DNA of 64,000 nucleotides from Sporobolomyces roseus (taxonomy: Eukaryota; Basidiomycota; Microbotryomycetes; Sporidiobolales; Sporidiobolaceae): the NCBI GenBank assembly GCA_016617785.1, contig JADILM010000007.1, positions 1,364,001 through 1,428,000 on the forward strand. Reading direction: 5' to 3'. The translations under genes were made by a program, and so were the position numbers. Under the pieces are notes generated by a model. It worked only from the letters and a program-made list of their open reading frames with translations, searched no databases and was not told where the DNA came from. Numbering within the stretch: the first letter of the stretch is position 1; each line of letters starts with the position of its first letter. Of this stretch, positions 47,469 through 58,329 are shown in pieces.

Positions 47469-48646
47469 TTACTCTCGGAGAATCTTCAAATCAGTCGCGG
47501 CGTCAACGATTTCTCCAACTTTGGCATCGAGGTCGAGGTCGAGAAGGTGGGCTACGATGAGAAGCGAATGAGTCAGCCGAAATGTCGAGCAAAGGCGAGA
47601 GAGAGAAAGATAAGCTCACATCGAGTAGGGGAAGGAGTTGCGACGGCCAAGTTGCGAGTGACAGTCTTGGTGTCCCACTTAGTGACGGTAGCACCTTGCG
47701 ACCATTTGGTAACGGTAGAAGCGGCAGCTTGGTTCCACTTGGTGGCCCATTTAGTGACAGTCGTAGTTTGAGCGGCGCAGGGAGCAACGTAGTTGTTAGT
47801 GGGTCGTTGAGTAGGCTTCCAGGTCGAAGTAGCTTGCTTGGCGGCCTTGTTGCGAGAAGCCTGTGCAGTGACGAAAGAGTCAGAACCTGATCGACGGAAA
47901 AGGGAGAGCAGAAGAAGAGGGAAACTCACTTGTTTGCGTTGCTTGACGGCGCGTTGAGTGTGAGTAGGGTGAGACTTGACGTTTCGTTGTCCTCCTGATC
48001 GACCCCGGTTAGATCCAGAGCAAACATACTCGTCATCGTCGTCGTAGTAAACCTTGTTTGATCGAGAAGGAGATCCACCGTTGTTCGATCGGTTCGAGTT
48101 ATCGATGTTGGAATCACGGTTGTTGTTCAAAGAGTTGACATTGACGTTGTTTCCGTTTCCTTGAACGTTGGTAGTAGTGGTAGTCGACTCTTGTTGGTTT
48201 CCGAGAACGTTGACGTCTCCGAGATCGAGGAGTGCACGCTTTTGAGCGATAGTGAGGACATCGTTGTTGTTTCCGGCGACGTTGGTAGTGGTTTGATCAG
48301 TCTCGGATTGGTAGCCGAGGAGGTTGAGGTCGAGATCATCGAGAAGTCCTCGTTCGCGAAGGTTTCCGAGGTCGAGGAGAGAGTTCGAGTTCGAGTTGTC
48401 ACCGGCGACGTTGGAGAGGATAGGGATAGAGAGGACGTTGTTGATCGAGTCAGGGGAACCAATGGCATCGAGACCGGAAGAGCGACGAATAGGAGCGTTG
48501 TTACGACCGAATGTGGCAGATTTAGGGGTCGAAGGGGGAGTCTCCTTGTTGCCGACTGATCGAGAGTTGTGTCGTTCGGAAGAAGGAAGAGGGTTGGCCA
48601 TGGCGGCACCAACGAGGAGGGAAAGGCAGAGGACGTTGGAGATCAT
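47469..48646 (-). CDS. Secreted Asn-rich protein with repeated LLDLG-type units
   Basis: Three exons (47930-48646, 47620-47860, 47469-47551) give 346 residues, phases consistent. The N-terminus MISNVLCLSLLVGAAMANPLP is a clear signal peptide, probably cut after MA-N or just before it. Then follow imperfect repeats: NVAG...LLDLGN, RERGLLDDLDLNLLGYQ, NVAG...QKRALLDLGDVNVLGNQ and NVQG...NSLNNN. Basic pairs (APIRR, AQKR) precede some units and could be Kex2 sites. A basic region then leads to TKW repeats (TVTKWATKWNQ, STVTKWSQG, ATVTKWDTK). The final exon is acidic/hydrophobic (HLLDLDLDAKVGEIVDAATD). There are few Cys residues. I do not recognise a family; cell-wall association or a processed repetitive secreted protein are both possible. 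Confidence 0.78.
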
Positions 48647-49258
48647 CTTGATTCGAGTTAAGAGGATGAAGTCGAGTGAAGGAGGAGATGAGGTGAGGTG
48701 AGGGGAGTAGAGTAAAGACCGTGTGAGTGTGTGTAAAAGAGTGTGAGAAGTCGAAGGAAGCCGAGAGAGAGAAGGAGGAGGAATAGAAGTGGAGAAGTGT
48801 GAGATGAGAATGAAGAAAGAAAGAGAAGAGGATGCGGAGTTTCGACTTTTGTAGGCCAATTCTTCCTTCCCCCCTCTCACTGCGTAACGAAACGGCCAAG
48901 TTGCACAAGTACTTCCTGGTAGTGAAGGAATGCGAGCGGTTTGATACTGGTCAAGAAATGTTGAAAAGTGCAGAGTCGCAGGATGAGAGGGGTCGCGACG
49001 AATTGTTCGAGATTTCTGCTGTGTCGACGAGACGCGACTGGTCGAAATTGACATGTTCAAGCGAAGGTGCGATGTCCTGATGGAATGCAGGAAGTCGTCA
49101 ACGACGGAGATTACAAGTGCAGGACAAGAAAAGAAAAGGAAGAAAGTACGTGAATGCGGCACAACCCAAGGAGGTTGACTACGACGCTTCCTTCCCAGTT
49201 CCACTCCAACTGCTTTCAAGCACGTTCCATCATTTGACCCCTTCTTCACATCGTGCGA
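48647..49258. other. Promoter region of the secreted-protein gene
   Basis: 612 bases between the secreted-protein start and the stop of the NAT gene, both on the minus strand. A pyrimidine-rich leader (CT repeats on the minus strand) lies at 48680-48830. No other feature recognised. Confidence 0.45.
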
Positions 49259-50452
49259 TCAATTTCCAGCATAATTCGAAGGGAAGATCATTCCAAACTC
49301 CTTCTCTAGCACGGTTCGAACCGCTCCTGTCGTCGCCTTGACATACTCCGTCCTCAACACCTCGTCATTCTCCGACTCCGTAATCATTCTACTCCTAGTC
49401 AATTTCGCAGCTTTCTCCCCCTTCTCATCTACGCTTCCACCGTGATATGTAAGCGTGGTACGCTCTCCATTGCTGTGTAATATAGTCGCGACGAAGAACT
49501 TGTAGAAAGTTGCATCGGGACACGTCGATTGATAGTGATTCATAGCGAGGACATCGCGATGAGCGGTCGAAAGGAGTTGGAAAGCGTATTGAGGAATCCA
49601 GACGTGTTGAGGGTTCGAAGGGGTCGATTTCTCAGAGAAGATTCGGCGAGATATCATCCAAGTAGGTGTTTGATCGGGGAGGAGCGCGGGAGAGACGTGA
49701 GGGAGAGTGTCGTGTTTAGAGAGTTTGTAGACGTCGGTCGAGGGTATCGAAGACATCTCTGCGCCATCTTCGAGGGGGATGCTAGTCGATTAAAGCTTCC
49801 ATCAGTTGATGTTCGCTGGATGAAAGAGGCGAGAGTGAGCTCACGGATAGGTTGAACCAGATCCGAAACCAACATCTGAAAGATACCTCCCATTCGATCC
49901 TTCCCAATCAACGATCGACACTCTAGGGAGGATGTTCGTCGGGATATCAGTACATCGAATCGCTGCAGGAGACAAGGGCTGATAGAGTGAAGCTTACTGA
50001 TGACTGAGCGCTTCCCAATCTACGCCATGCAGTTCGACTTCTTTCCTAATCATATTCACCTTCGCTAATACCTCGCTCACTCTGAATCCAAACCATCTCA
50101 ACAAGCTCGGGTAAGTTCCATTGAGCAAGAAGCAGTAACCACCTCTGTTCAATTCGACGATGTGTCGAAACCCTGCTTTCGCCAGAGGGACGGTTTCACC
50201 TCCTCCTAATTCGATCTCTGCTTCGTCATCGTGCCAATTCTTGATGTGTACTGAAGTTGATTCGAAGGGGACACTGAGGATGTGAGCGGATTGGAGTTGG
50301 CGAAGGAGTTCGAGAGAGGGAGAGGAATCGATGAGGGAAGAAGGGAGATTGATTCGAATTAGGTACGAGAGTGCGTCTTCCTTGTTGAGCTTGCCTGCAG
50401 CATGAGGAGAGGGCCAGATCGAGTCGTGCGAGTCAGTAGAGCGAGTTGTCAT
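49259..50452 (-). CDS. Arylamine N-acetyltransferase
   Basis: Three exons (49998-50452, 49845-49922, 49259-49781) give 351 residues. NATs move acetyl or malonyl groups from CoA thioesters to arylamines. The family triad is visible: Cys in RGGYCFLLNGTYPSLLRWFGF, His in SHQVSIVDWEG and Asp in YLSDVGFGSGSTYP. The N-terminal block HILSVPFESTSVH also fits. The choice of the second acceptor matters: ending intron 1 at CCCTAG (49923) keeps frame and supplies the His, whereas the nearer TGCAG acceptor leads to a stop codon. The C-terminal half is longer and more divergent than in bacterial NATs, as in other fungal members. In some fungi NATs detoxify plant or microbial amines such as benzoxazolinones; the substrate here is unknown. 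Confidence 0.88.
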
Positions 50453-50738
50453 GCCGAGGTTGATTGAAACGAAGAGTTTGAGGTGCTAACGGGTGATGGG
50501 GAAGTAGCGAGAGGTCAAGGGGGAGCTCAGTGGTCTATTGTACGCGGTTGTGCAGTCCTTCGAATCGTAGATTGATTTGCTGTAGTGAGAGAAGGAGAAG
50601 AAGATGAAAAAGTGGAGGAGAACGAACTCGGCTCTCTCTTCTTCCCTTCACTCTCGGATCAGCTTACGACTATCGCTATACCGCAAAAGAAGCACTATAT
50701 TGTACCAGACCGAGCGGCAAGAGCTCTCGCTCGTTACA
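50453..50738. promoter_or_regulatory. Divergent promoter region NAT/DIA2
   Basis: 286 bases between two divergent start codons. No specific site recognised. Confidence 0.45.
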
Positions 50739-52990
50739 ATGTCGAAAACAACAACGGAATCTCAAGCTCTCTACTCTCAAGGGATCGCTGCATACAAAGC
50801 TGCTACCTACGATACAGCTACAGAGCTATTCACTCAGGTATGTAGCCCCTCCTCCCTCTTCCTCTTCTGGTTCTCTGAGCTGCTCAAATATTTCGCAATT
50901 CTTGCAGGCAATTCAAATCGATTCGAACAACGCAAAGTACTATGATGCTCGAGCTAGCGCGTACGAGAAGCTAGGGAAACTACAAGAAGGACTATTCGAT
51001 GCGCGTCAGGTCATCAGATTGTTACCTACGATCTCAAAGGTGGGAAACGATTTTTTAACTTTATCGAAAGACCTTGCTGATCTTGTGCCTTTGATGAAGG
51101 GATACCTGCGAGCTGCCCGACTGCTCAAACAAGCGAAGAAGTATGCGAATACAGAGAAGCTGCTCGTTCAGGCAGAGAACAAGGTCTCGAAGAAAGACGA
51201 GAAAGGGATCATGGTTCGTTTCGTAGTCGCTACTTGATTGTCGAGCGATGCTGACCTACCCCGTCACACAGGAAATCAAGAAGGAGCTCGCGATGCTTCA
51301 AGATCTACGATCCAACGCTGAAGTATGTCAGTTGAGATTCAATCAGGGACGATCAAGCTGACTCCCATCCTCTCTCTAGTTCTGCCCATTCTCGAATCTA
51401 CCAACCGAGATCTTTGTCGAAATCATCTCCCTCGCAACCCTTCCACCTCTCTCGAACCGATACAACGCGAATGAGCTCCCTCGATCACGTCCTCCCCGTT
51501 CGAATTCCCTCGTCTCAGCTATGCGAGTATGTCGGAATTGGTGTCGAATCATCAAAGGTTCTCCTCAATTCTGGCAGACCCTCCGACTCGACGGCATCAT
51601 CAATTCGAAGTCGGCAGAGAAGAAGACGAGGTTGTTCTTGCAACGAGCGTTGGGTGAAGGAGAAGGGGAGAAAGACAGTCGGAAACTCATACGAAAACCG
51701 ATCATTCGGATGTCGAACCTCGATGGATCGACTACTGCACTCGGGGTACAACGACTCATCATCACCTCAGCTCAAGACATTCCTTCACCCGCTTTCACTT
51801 CGATCCTGGAACAGCTTCGCGACGCCGGAGTAACCTCGACTTTACGAGAAGTCGTACTCTCCTTCGTCGATGGAAGTCGGACTACATTATCGAACGAAAG
51901 AGAAGCTACGATGGCAACCGACCTATTCGTCTTCCTTCACACGCACTCCCGAGATTGTCTCATTTCCTTGAGCATCTGTAGCGGAGGACGTTGCTATCCC
52001 GATTTCAACCTCACGAACATCTATCTCGCCTTTCCCAATCTCACTACATTCAACATCTGGGGCAACACGACCTCGAACTTTGTCTCTAGTCTACGAGCAC
52101 CTTTCCTCCTCAACACCGATTCCTCCGCTTCCTCCCCTCCTCCCGACAATGAAGATACTCCTCCACCACCTCCTCCTACTCCGACCAATGCTCGTTCCCT
52201 CACAGTAACCGGTTCAGTCCTCGTCGCCGATTCCCTCTGTCGACTCTCCTCTTTCCCCCATCTCACCTCTCTCGAACTCGACCTAATCGGCGCCTCAATC
52301 ATTTGGGAACTCCTCTCTGCACCCAACCTCAGCAAATTCCACGCTGTCATCTACGGTGAAAATCACATCCTCCTCCCACCACTCCCGGACCTCGCAGCGA
52401 GTTGGGCGAAAGTCGAGGATTTGAGAATTGGAGGAGCGAAATACCTCCCTGCTAGGTTCATCAATCATGCGATTTCCCTCGACCTTAGATTCGATCACTT
52501 GACTTCACTCGACCTCTCTTTCAGTTCCCTCTCGACGAAACATCTTGCAATTTTCGACTCGTCTCGTGCTCCGTTTCTTCAAAACCTCAACCTCGCGTCG
52601 ACCACGACAGCGCCCACTGAATCTTCCCTCGTCCTTCCTCAACTCAACTCGCTCAGGAATCTCAACGTCTCGCACACCTTGTGGACGAAGGACGAAACGA
52701 TTCGAGGATTGATCTCGAAATGTCCGAAAATCGAGAAGCTTGCGGTGGTAGGGAACGCATTCATCACTGGTCGACCCATCATGGAACTCGTCTTGTCAAG
52801 GATACCGCCTGTCGAGGAAGGAAAGGAGAAGGAGAAGGAGAAGAGATGGTCGGAGATGAAAGAGTTGAAATTAGAGGGATGCGATAAATTGGAGACGGAG
52901 GCGGTTGAGTGGCTGAGGAAGAATACGAGACCTGGCGTAGTAAGGTTTCAATTTGTTGATCCTAACGATAGGAGGAAAGGGAAATGGTGA
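50739..52990 (+). CDS. DIA2: TPR/F-box/LRR protein, Dia2/Pof3-like
   Basis: Five exons (50739-50837, 50908-51039, 51100-51213, 51272-51322, 51380-52990) give 668 residues, all junctions phase 0. The first 130 residues form TPR units (ALYSQGIAAYKAATYDTATELF, then YYDARASAYEKLGKLQEGL and YLRAARLLKQAKKYANTEKLL). FSNLPTEIFVEIISLA begins an F-box, continuing to VCRNWCRIIKGSPQFWQTL. Leucine-rich repeats run to the C-terminus. The order TPR, F-box, LRR is that of S. cerevisiae Dia2 and S. pombe Pof3. These are SCF ubiquitin-ligase receptors that travel with the replisome and help unload the CMG helicase. A Pro-rich insertion (TPPPPPPTPT) sits in the LRR part. The ATG at 50739 begins the first TPR. 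Confidence 0.88.
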
Positions 52991-53144
52991 TTACTTGTAG
53001 CTTTCTCATTAGATTATTTAACAACATACATGTTTTCGAGTAATTCTAGCACAGTCTCTCATCCGCCCTAATGCCGCAAGAATAGTTCGTATATCTCAGA
53101 TGTATTGCATCATAACTCAAGCTGTTTCTTTTGTCTTCGTTCGT

Positions 53145-54001
53145 TCAAAGCGTCCAACAGTCTCTGTCTTCCTCTTCCTTATTCGATCTCGTCCACCTCA
53201 TATCCTTCCGCTGATCTTCGACCTAGTAAAGACAGATGGTTTCATCTGGTTGCTTTCAACTTGTTCAAACGTAATGTATATAGCGCTACTTCGTCGAGCG
53301 CTGTAAAATTCCGCCATCAGTTGCATTAGACGACTTTGGTTTCGACCTGTCGTTTGAAGCGCTAGGTGCTCAAGTGCATCAAGACGAGCGATTCCAGCAA
53401 CGATACTCGTCAACGCTTTCGGGCTGATATCCTCTGGAACTCGAAGTGTGAGATGCGTGAGGAGAGGAAGGCGCAGGAGGACTGATTTGAAGAGATTAGT
53501 GTATGGTTCGGTGAAAGCAACACTGAGTAGTCGCAGAGCATTCCTTCTTGCGTCTTGTACGTGTAGATTCGAGAGTCGGAGGTCAAGTTGCGATGCGTTG
53601 ATTGTCAAACGTCGAAACCAGATCGACTGAGCGAGGGAGAAGATTCGTTTATTGATGAGAAGTTCTTCGATCCGAAGAGGATCGGCGGAACCGATTGTTT
53701 GGCCGTGTTTTGTATGGATTTCTTCGTAGATGAGGAGGAGGATGTCGTTCGGGAGGGAGAGAAGAGAAGTTGGAGATTGGGCGCAGAGTTGAGGGACTGT
53801 TGACAACACACGCGGAGGTCAGCGCACCCTTACAGAGACCATAAGAGAGCTCCCCATACTCTGGTCGACTTGAACACCGTCCTCCTCCTCCTGTTTGATC
53901 AGATTCGAACTTGTTGATCCAGATTGATGAAGCGACCTAGAAGAATGATGAAGTACTTAGCCGACGTCTGAATAGTTCAATATTGACCAGATAGCTTACA
54001 T
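53145..54001 (-). pseudogene. F-box-like/LRR family copy A, internally deleted
   Basis: First of four tandem paralogues. It keeps the split start codon (AT at 54000-54001), the short second exon (SLHQSGSTSSNLIKQEEEDG) and the N-terminal part of exon 3 from 53796 (TSLLSLPNDILLLIYEEI, NKRIFSLAQSIWFRR). After YITFEQ the frame reaches a stop. The family C-terminus (RKDMRWTRSNKEEEDRDCWTL, stop at 53145) follows about 50 bases later in another frame. Exon 4 and most of exons 3 and 5 are missing. A 41-base intron (GTTGAA...TACTAG) could in principle join the two parts, but lacks a good branch site. I favour an internal deletion that left a pseudogene or short variant. Confidence 0.7.
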
Positions 54002-54487
54002 CTGCGTTCAGGGCGAAGACTGGCGTATTCGAGTCAAGTTGAGGTCAAGGTAAGGATCAAACCTTCGAAATTTCTCCAAGTTCGCAAGATTCAGGTTTAA
54101 ACCTCGCTTTGTCTTTTCGATCTCACTGTCGAGAAATACGAAGCAAGAATGGCTATAGACAAGAATGATCTCTCATTTCGGTTAGAATCTGGCATATTTC
54201 GCGGATTTCCTACTTTGCGAAAAGTTTGCGCTTCTCCTCGTAGGCTCTCGCTTCGTACTTCGTCTTTGCTCGCCAGCTCTAGCCCGACTGGCTATATTAC
54301 TAGCTTGTCGTCCGAGCCGAGAGCAGACAGGAAGAGTAATGATTCCGCATCGACACTCTCCTTGGTCGAAGTACTGTTGAAGTCTTCGCAAAGGTGCCCT
54401 CGCGAGTCTCTCTCGTCCTGGAGCCACGACTGATAGATTAAAAATTTCGTTCATATTGCGAGTAGCATGCAAGCACTTCCACCTCTT
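54002..54487. other. Spacer between family copies A and B
   Basis: 486 bases containing the leader of copy A and the 3' flank of copy B. The stretch just upstream of the copy A start resembles the same region of the other copies (CTCGAATACGCC... before the split start). No other feature seen. Confidence 0.45.
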
Positions 54488-56089
54488 TCAGGCCCACCAA
54501 AGAGTCCAACAATCCTTTTCGAAATCCTCTTCTGTATTGGATCTGATCCAACACATCGCCTGACTGCAGTCGTCTCCTCCGTAGCTGAAGTAGACCACCT
54601 TGGAGCGGCGAAGAGTGTAGATGAGGCTGCAGAGTTCCGGAAAGCGAACGTAAAGCGACTTCTCCGCTAGTTCTGGTTCTGTGAGTGGGCATTCGTATTC
54701 GTATTCGGATTCGTCGATCTCCGAAAAGATGTCGAGACCATTCAAGTAAAGATGAGTGAGATTGGGGAAGGATGAAAGTAGAGTGAAGAAGGATTTCCTC
54801 GTCGACTACTCATGAAAGAGCTTGAATTAGAGGACTTCGAGAACAAACGAAAAGATGCGTACCGTATCCTTCAAATGGAACTGCCCGTCGAGTGCGAGAC
54901 TCTTGATGCTACATAGTTGAGGGTGAGTCAAAGGATTTGGAATGCTGCCGATGGAACGTAAGCGGAATTCTTGAAGATTTGCGAATTGGAGCTCTCGTAG
55001 CAACATCTTGTAGTTGGTCCAGTCGAGCAGCTTAGTTTCCGAAAGGTCAAGGGCAAGGTATTGGAGTGCGACGGGCTCGACGCACGCACCGAGAGGAATC
55101 GAGCGCTATGGACTGATCGTCTAAGTCAGTCCTCTTCGGAAGGTATGAAGGGGAAGCTTACGATTGCTTGACAGAGTTCCGCAAGTATAGTTGAAACCCA
55201 TAACGGACTCTCTTCCGAGCTTTTCAGACTCAAGGAGAGGAGTTTCGACCAATCTATTTGAACTCCTGATATTCCTTCCTCTGTGCACAGGTGAATCTTG
55301 CGTAGAATACCATTCTCGCTCTGGCGGTTCCAGATCACCCAGCGATGGTGTTTAGCTGTGATGCTGATGGTGTGTTCGGGTTTCTTCGAGATGTATCGTT
55401 TGTAGAAGATGTCGATGAGACGAAGCGCAGGGCATTTAAGCTGGAGCTCGCGTAAGGTACTCTTCGAAGCGATAGCATCTGCTGAAGCCTGAACTGCTGT
55501 ACTATTGATGCCTTCACTGAGGTCGAGTGACAAAGTCGAGAGTTTGGGTAGACAAGCGATGAGGGAAGTAACGAGGTTGAAGAACGAGTTGGTCAAATGA
55601 ACGTCGAGGGAGCGCAGGGATTCGCGTCTCGACCTGTTGATGTCGATAGTATCGTTGAGTAGTCCGGCGAGACGACGATCTAGTTGTTTCTTGCTGATGA
55701 TTAGGTGGGAGAAGCAGAGTGAACGCAGGAGAGTGTAGATTCGTTTATTGATGATGATTTCGCGAATCGGGAACGGATAGAGCTTGAATTCGAAAGGACT
55801 TCCATACGCTTGTTCGAAGATGAGGAGGAGGATATCGTTAGGGAGGGAAAGGAGGGAAGTTGAAAATTGGGCGAGTTGAGGGACTGTCAACAAAGCGAAG
55901 GGGAGGTCAGTCGCCTTTTTGGCAGCTCATAGAAGAGCTCTGCATACCCGGATCGAGCTGTACATTGTCCTCGTCCTCTCGTTTGATCTGATTCGAACTT
56001 GTTGATCCAGATTGATGAAGTGACCTGGCACAGCAACAACGCGATCAGGGGGGCTCTAGGTAGTCTCAGAGTCATCAGATAGCTTACAT
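54488..56089 (-). CDS. F-box-like/LRR family copy B, intact
   Basis: Exons 56088-56089 (the bases AT), 55948-56024, 55162-55883, 54863-55105 and 54488-54805 join to 453 residues. The start codon is completed by G at the beginning of exon 2 (MSLHQSGSTSSNQIKRE). TSLLSLPNDILLLIFEQAY near residue 35 is an F-box-like motif. Repeated leucine-rich segments follow (LPKLSTLSLDLSE, LRELQLKCPALR, LQYLALDLSE, FPNLTHLYLNG). The conserved tail RSNTEEDFEKDCWT is shared by all copies. Such proteins are usually SCF substrate receptors; no specific target can be inferred. In-frame TGA just upstream of the split ATG rules out an extension. Function in this species is unknown. Confidence 0.8.
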
Positions 56090-56416
56090 CTACGTTCAGG
56101 GCGAAGACTGGCGGATTCGAGTCGATTTGAGGTGGAGGTAGGAACCAAACCTTCGAAATCTGGAAGTTTCGCTAGCAGAACTTTTCATCTCACAACTACA
56201 CGAGACGGGTTCTAGCGAGGCGTGAGAGTCATGTAAACCACCTGAGAATGCCGCATCCACTCGACGAGCTTTTCCAATTCATTGCTTGCGAAACTTTCGC
56301 TCCTCCTCGTTTTCGGTTTGATCGCAATAGCGCTCTCTCAAGCAATCTCTCGCCCGCGACCACCAGAAGGGTAAGGGGTAAATCTTGACTGTAGTGCACG
56401 TCTCACAACAAGCGCT
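56090..56416. other. Spacer between family copies B and C
   Basis: 327 bases holding the copy B leader and the copy C 3' flank. No distinct feature recognised. Confidence 0.45.
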
Positions 56417-58030
56417 TCAATTCGTCGACACCGTCCAGCAGTCTCTTTGGAATTCCTCATCTTTGTTCGATCTCGTCCATCTCATCTCTCTTCCCCATTG
56501 TGGATCACCATATGTGAGCTTGATGACAGTTGAACGGCGAAGATATGCGAGTAGGGCTGTGAGTTCAGGAAAGGCAAAGTTGAGCGACATGGCGTCAAGT
56601 TTCGACATTTCGTCGGCTCCAATGTCGTCGAAGAACATGTCGTCGTCGAGGTGGAGATGAGTGAGACTGGGGAAAGTCGAGAGCAAGGTGTAGAAAGACT
56701 TGAACGTTTCCTAGTAGGACAAAGAGTGTCAATTCGATAAGAAAGCAAAGTCAGGAGAGAGTTCTCGTTACCGAATCTTTGAAGTTGCATCGGCCATTCA
56801 GCTTCAAGACCTTCAGTCCTCGAATTTCGATACCAGATAGAGCTGGTAACATGCGAGTAAAGGATGTTATCTCTAGTTGTTCGAGTTTGATGTCGTCGAG
56901 GAGTTTCAACAGTTCAGCAAATCCAGTCCATTCGAGAATTGAGAACCTTGAACCACCATCCAGTCTCGAGCTGAGGTTGAGAGCGAGGCGGCGTAGTGGA
57001 ATCGGCTTGTTGTTCTTGTCGTGATCATTCGAGCGTTTCTAGAGGACGAAACAATCAGCAATTTTTCGACTAGACAGACTTCCAGATCAAACTCACCCCG
57101 TTCGCAATCGCTGATTCGAGTGCACTCAGAAGCGACTGTGCCCAAAGCGAGCCGTCTCTGTGGTCAATCAACTTGAGCGACAGCAGCTTTGTCCAATCGA
57201 AACCAAAGTCGCTTCGAATCCCTTTCGCGATGTCTTGAACAATTTCGCAGAGTAAGCCATTATTGGTCTCGCAGGACCAAAGTAGAAGGTTTCCCCTGCA
57301 CAGCGTAATGTTTGTCGAACTGTTCGGTCTCTTCAGCTTGTAGCGTTCATAGAATCTGTTCAAGAGAGAAATTCGGATGCTGCTGAGGGTGAGCTTTTTG
57401 AGTTCGGATAGTGTAGAGATGCCATCGGCTAAGGCTGTGATTGCTGATGTTCGAGCGTCTTCGTCGATTTCGATAGATAGAGTGGTGAGATGGGGAAGGC
57501 AGACAACAACGGAGGTGAGAACGTGGTAGAAAGAATTTGTCAAGACGATGGAAAGGGACCTGAGGTAGAGTCGTCTAGCCTTGTTGCTAGCATTCGTTTC
57601 GTCGATGAGACCAGCAAGGCGAACATCGCGTTGACCTCGGTCGACGTCGAGGTTTCTAAACCAAACGAAACGAGCGAGGGAGTAGAATCGTTTGTTGACG
57701 AGGATTTCGGCGACTCGGAAGGAGCCACTGTTGCTACAGGAGTCGCTAAGATTTTCGTAGGCTTGCTCGAGGATGGAAAGAAGGGTGTCGTTCGGGAGAT
57801 CGAGAAGAGAAGTGCGAGGTGGACCTGTTTCCAATGAAAGTGTGTGATCAGCGCACCTCAGAACGGGCTACAAGGGAAGTGTGCACACCTTCAACAAGCC
57901 CTTCGACCTCCTCTTCCTCCTGTTTGATGTGAATCGAAGTTGTTATTCCCATTCGATGAAGTGACCTAGAGTAACGAGAACGCGATCAGCCGACTTCTGA
58001 CTAGTCTCAGATTGACAATATAGCTTACAT
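56417..58030 (-). CDS. F-box-like/LRR family copy C, intact
   Basis: Exons 58029-58030 (AT), 57889-57965, 57097-57824, 56772-57038 and 56417-56710 give 455 residues with consistent phases. The N-terminus reads MSLHRMGITTSIHIKQEEEE across the split start codon. RTSLLDLPNDTLLSILEQAY is the F-box-like motif. LRR-like segments include LPHLTTLSIEIDE, LSELKKLTLSSIR, IRGLKVLKLNGR and FPSLTHLHLDDD. The tail REMRWTRSNKDEEFQRDCWT is the family signature. A second Met five codons after the first is present here but not in the other copies, so the split ATG remains the best start. Confidence 0.8.
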
Positions 58031-58329
58031 ATACGTCGTGAGCAAAACCCGGCGTATTCGAGTCGAGTTGAGGTAGAGGACGGAATCGAACCTTTGAAAT
58101 TTCGAAATCTCGCAAGAGAAAGTTTGCAACTCATAGAAACGCACCGATTCGTGAAAGCCTCTGGCACAGTCTACGATGCAGAAGATCGAGATAAAGGTGA
58201 CACCAGGCTCTTCCCTTCTACTATTGTTCTCGCAAGATTTCGCAACTTGTTAGAGTCCCGCTCCTCGACTTCGACTGGTCAGCAAAGGCGTTCTCGCTAG
58301 TAATCCCTCACAATAGAAAGAAGTCTCGA
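58031..58329. other. Spacer between family copies C and D
   Basis: About 300 bases with the copy C leader. The leader frame into the split start codon is open here, unlike in the other copies, but no upstream ATG in that frame is conserved. Confidence 0.4.

Noticed and set aside
49310..49325. GGTTCGAACC-type motif resembling a tRNA B box (also at 27055)
   Set aside because: Both lie within conserved coding sequence of NAT and NUP98, with no acceptor or D arm nearby.
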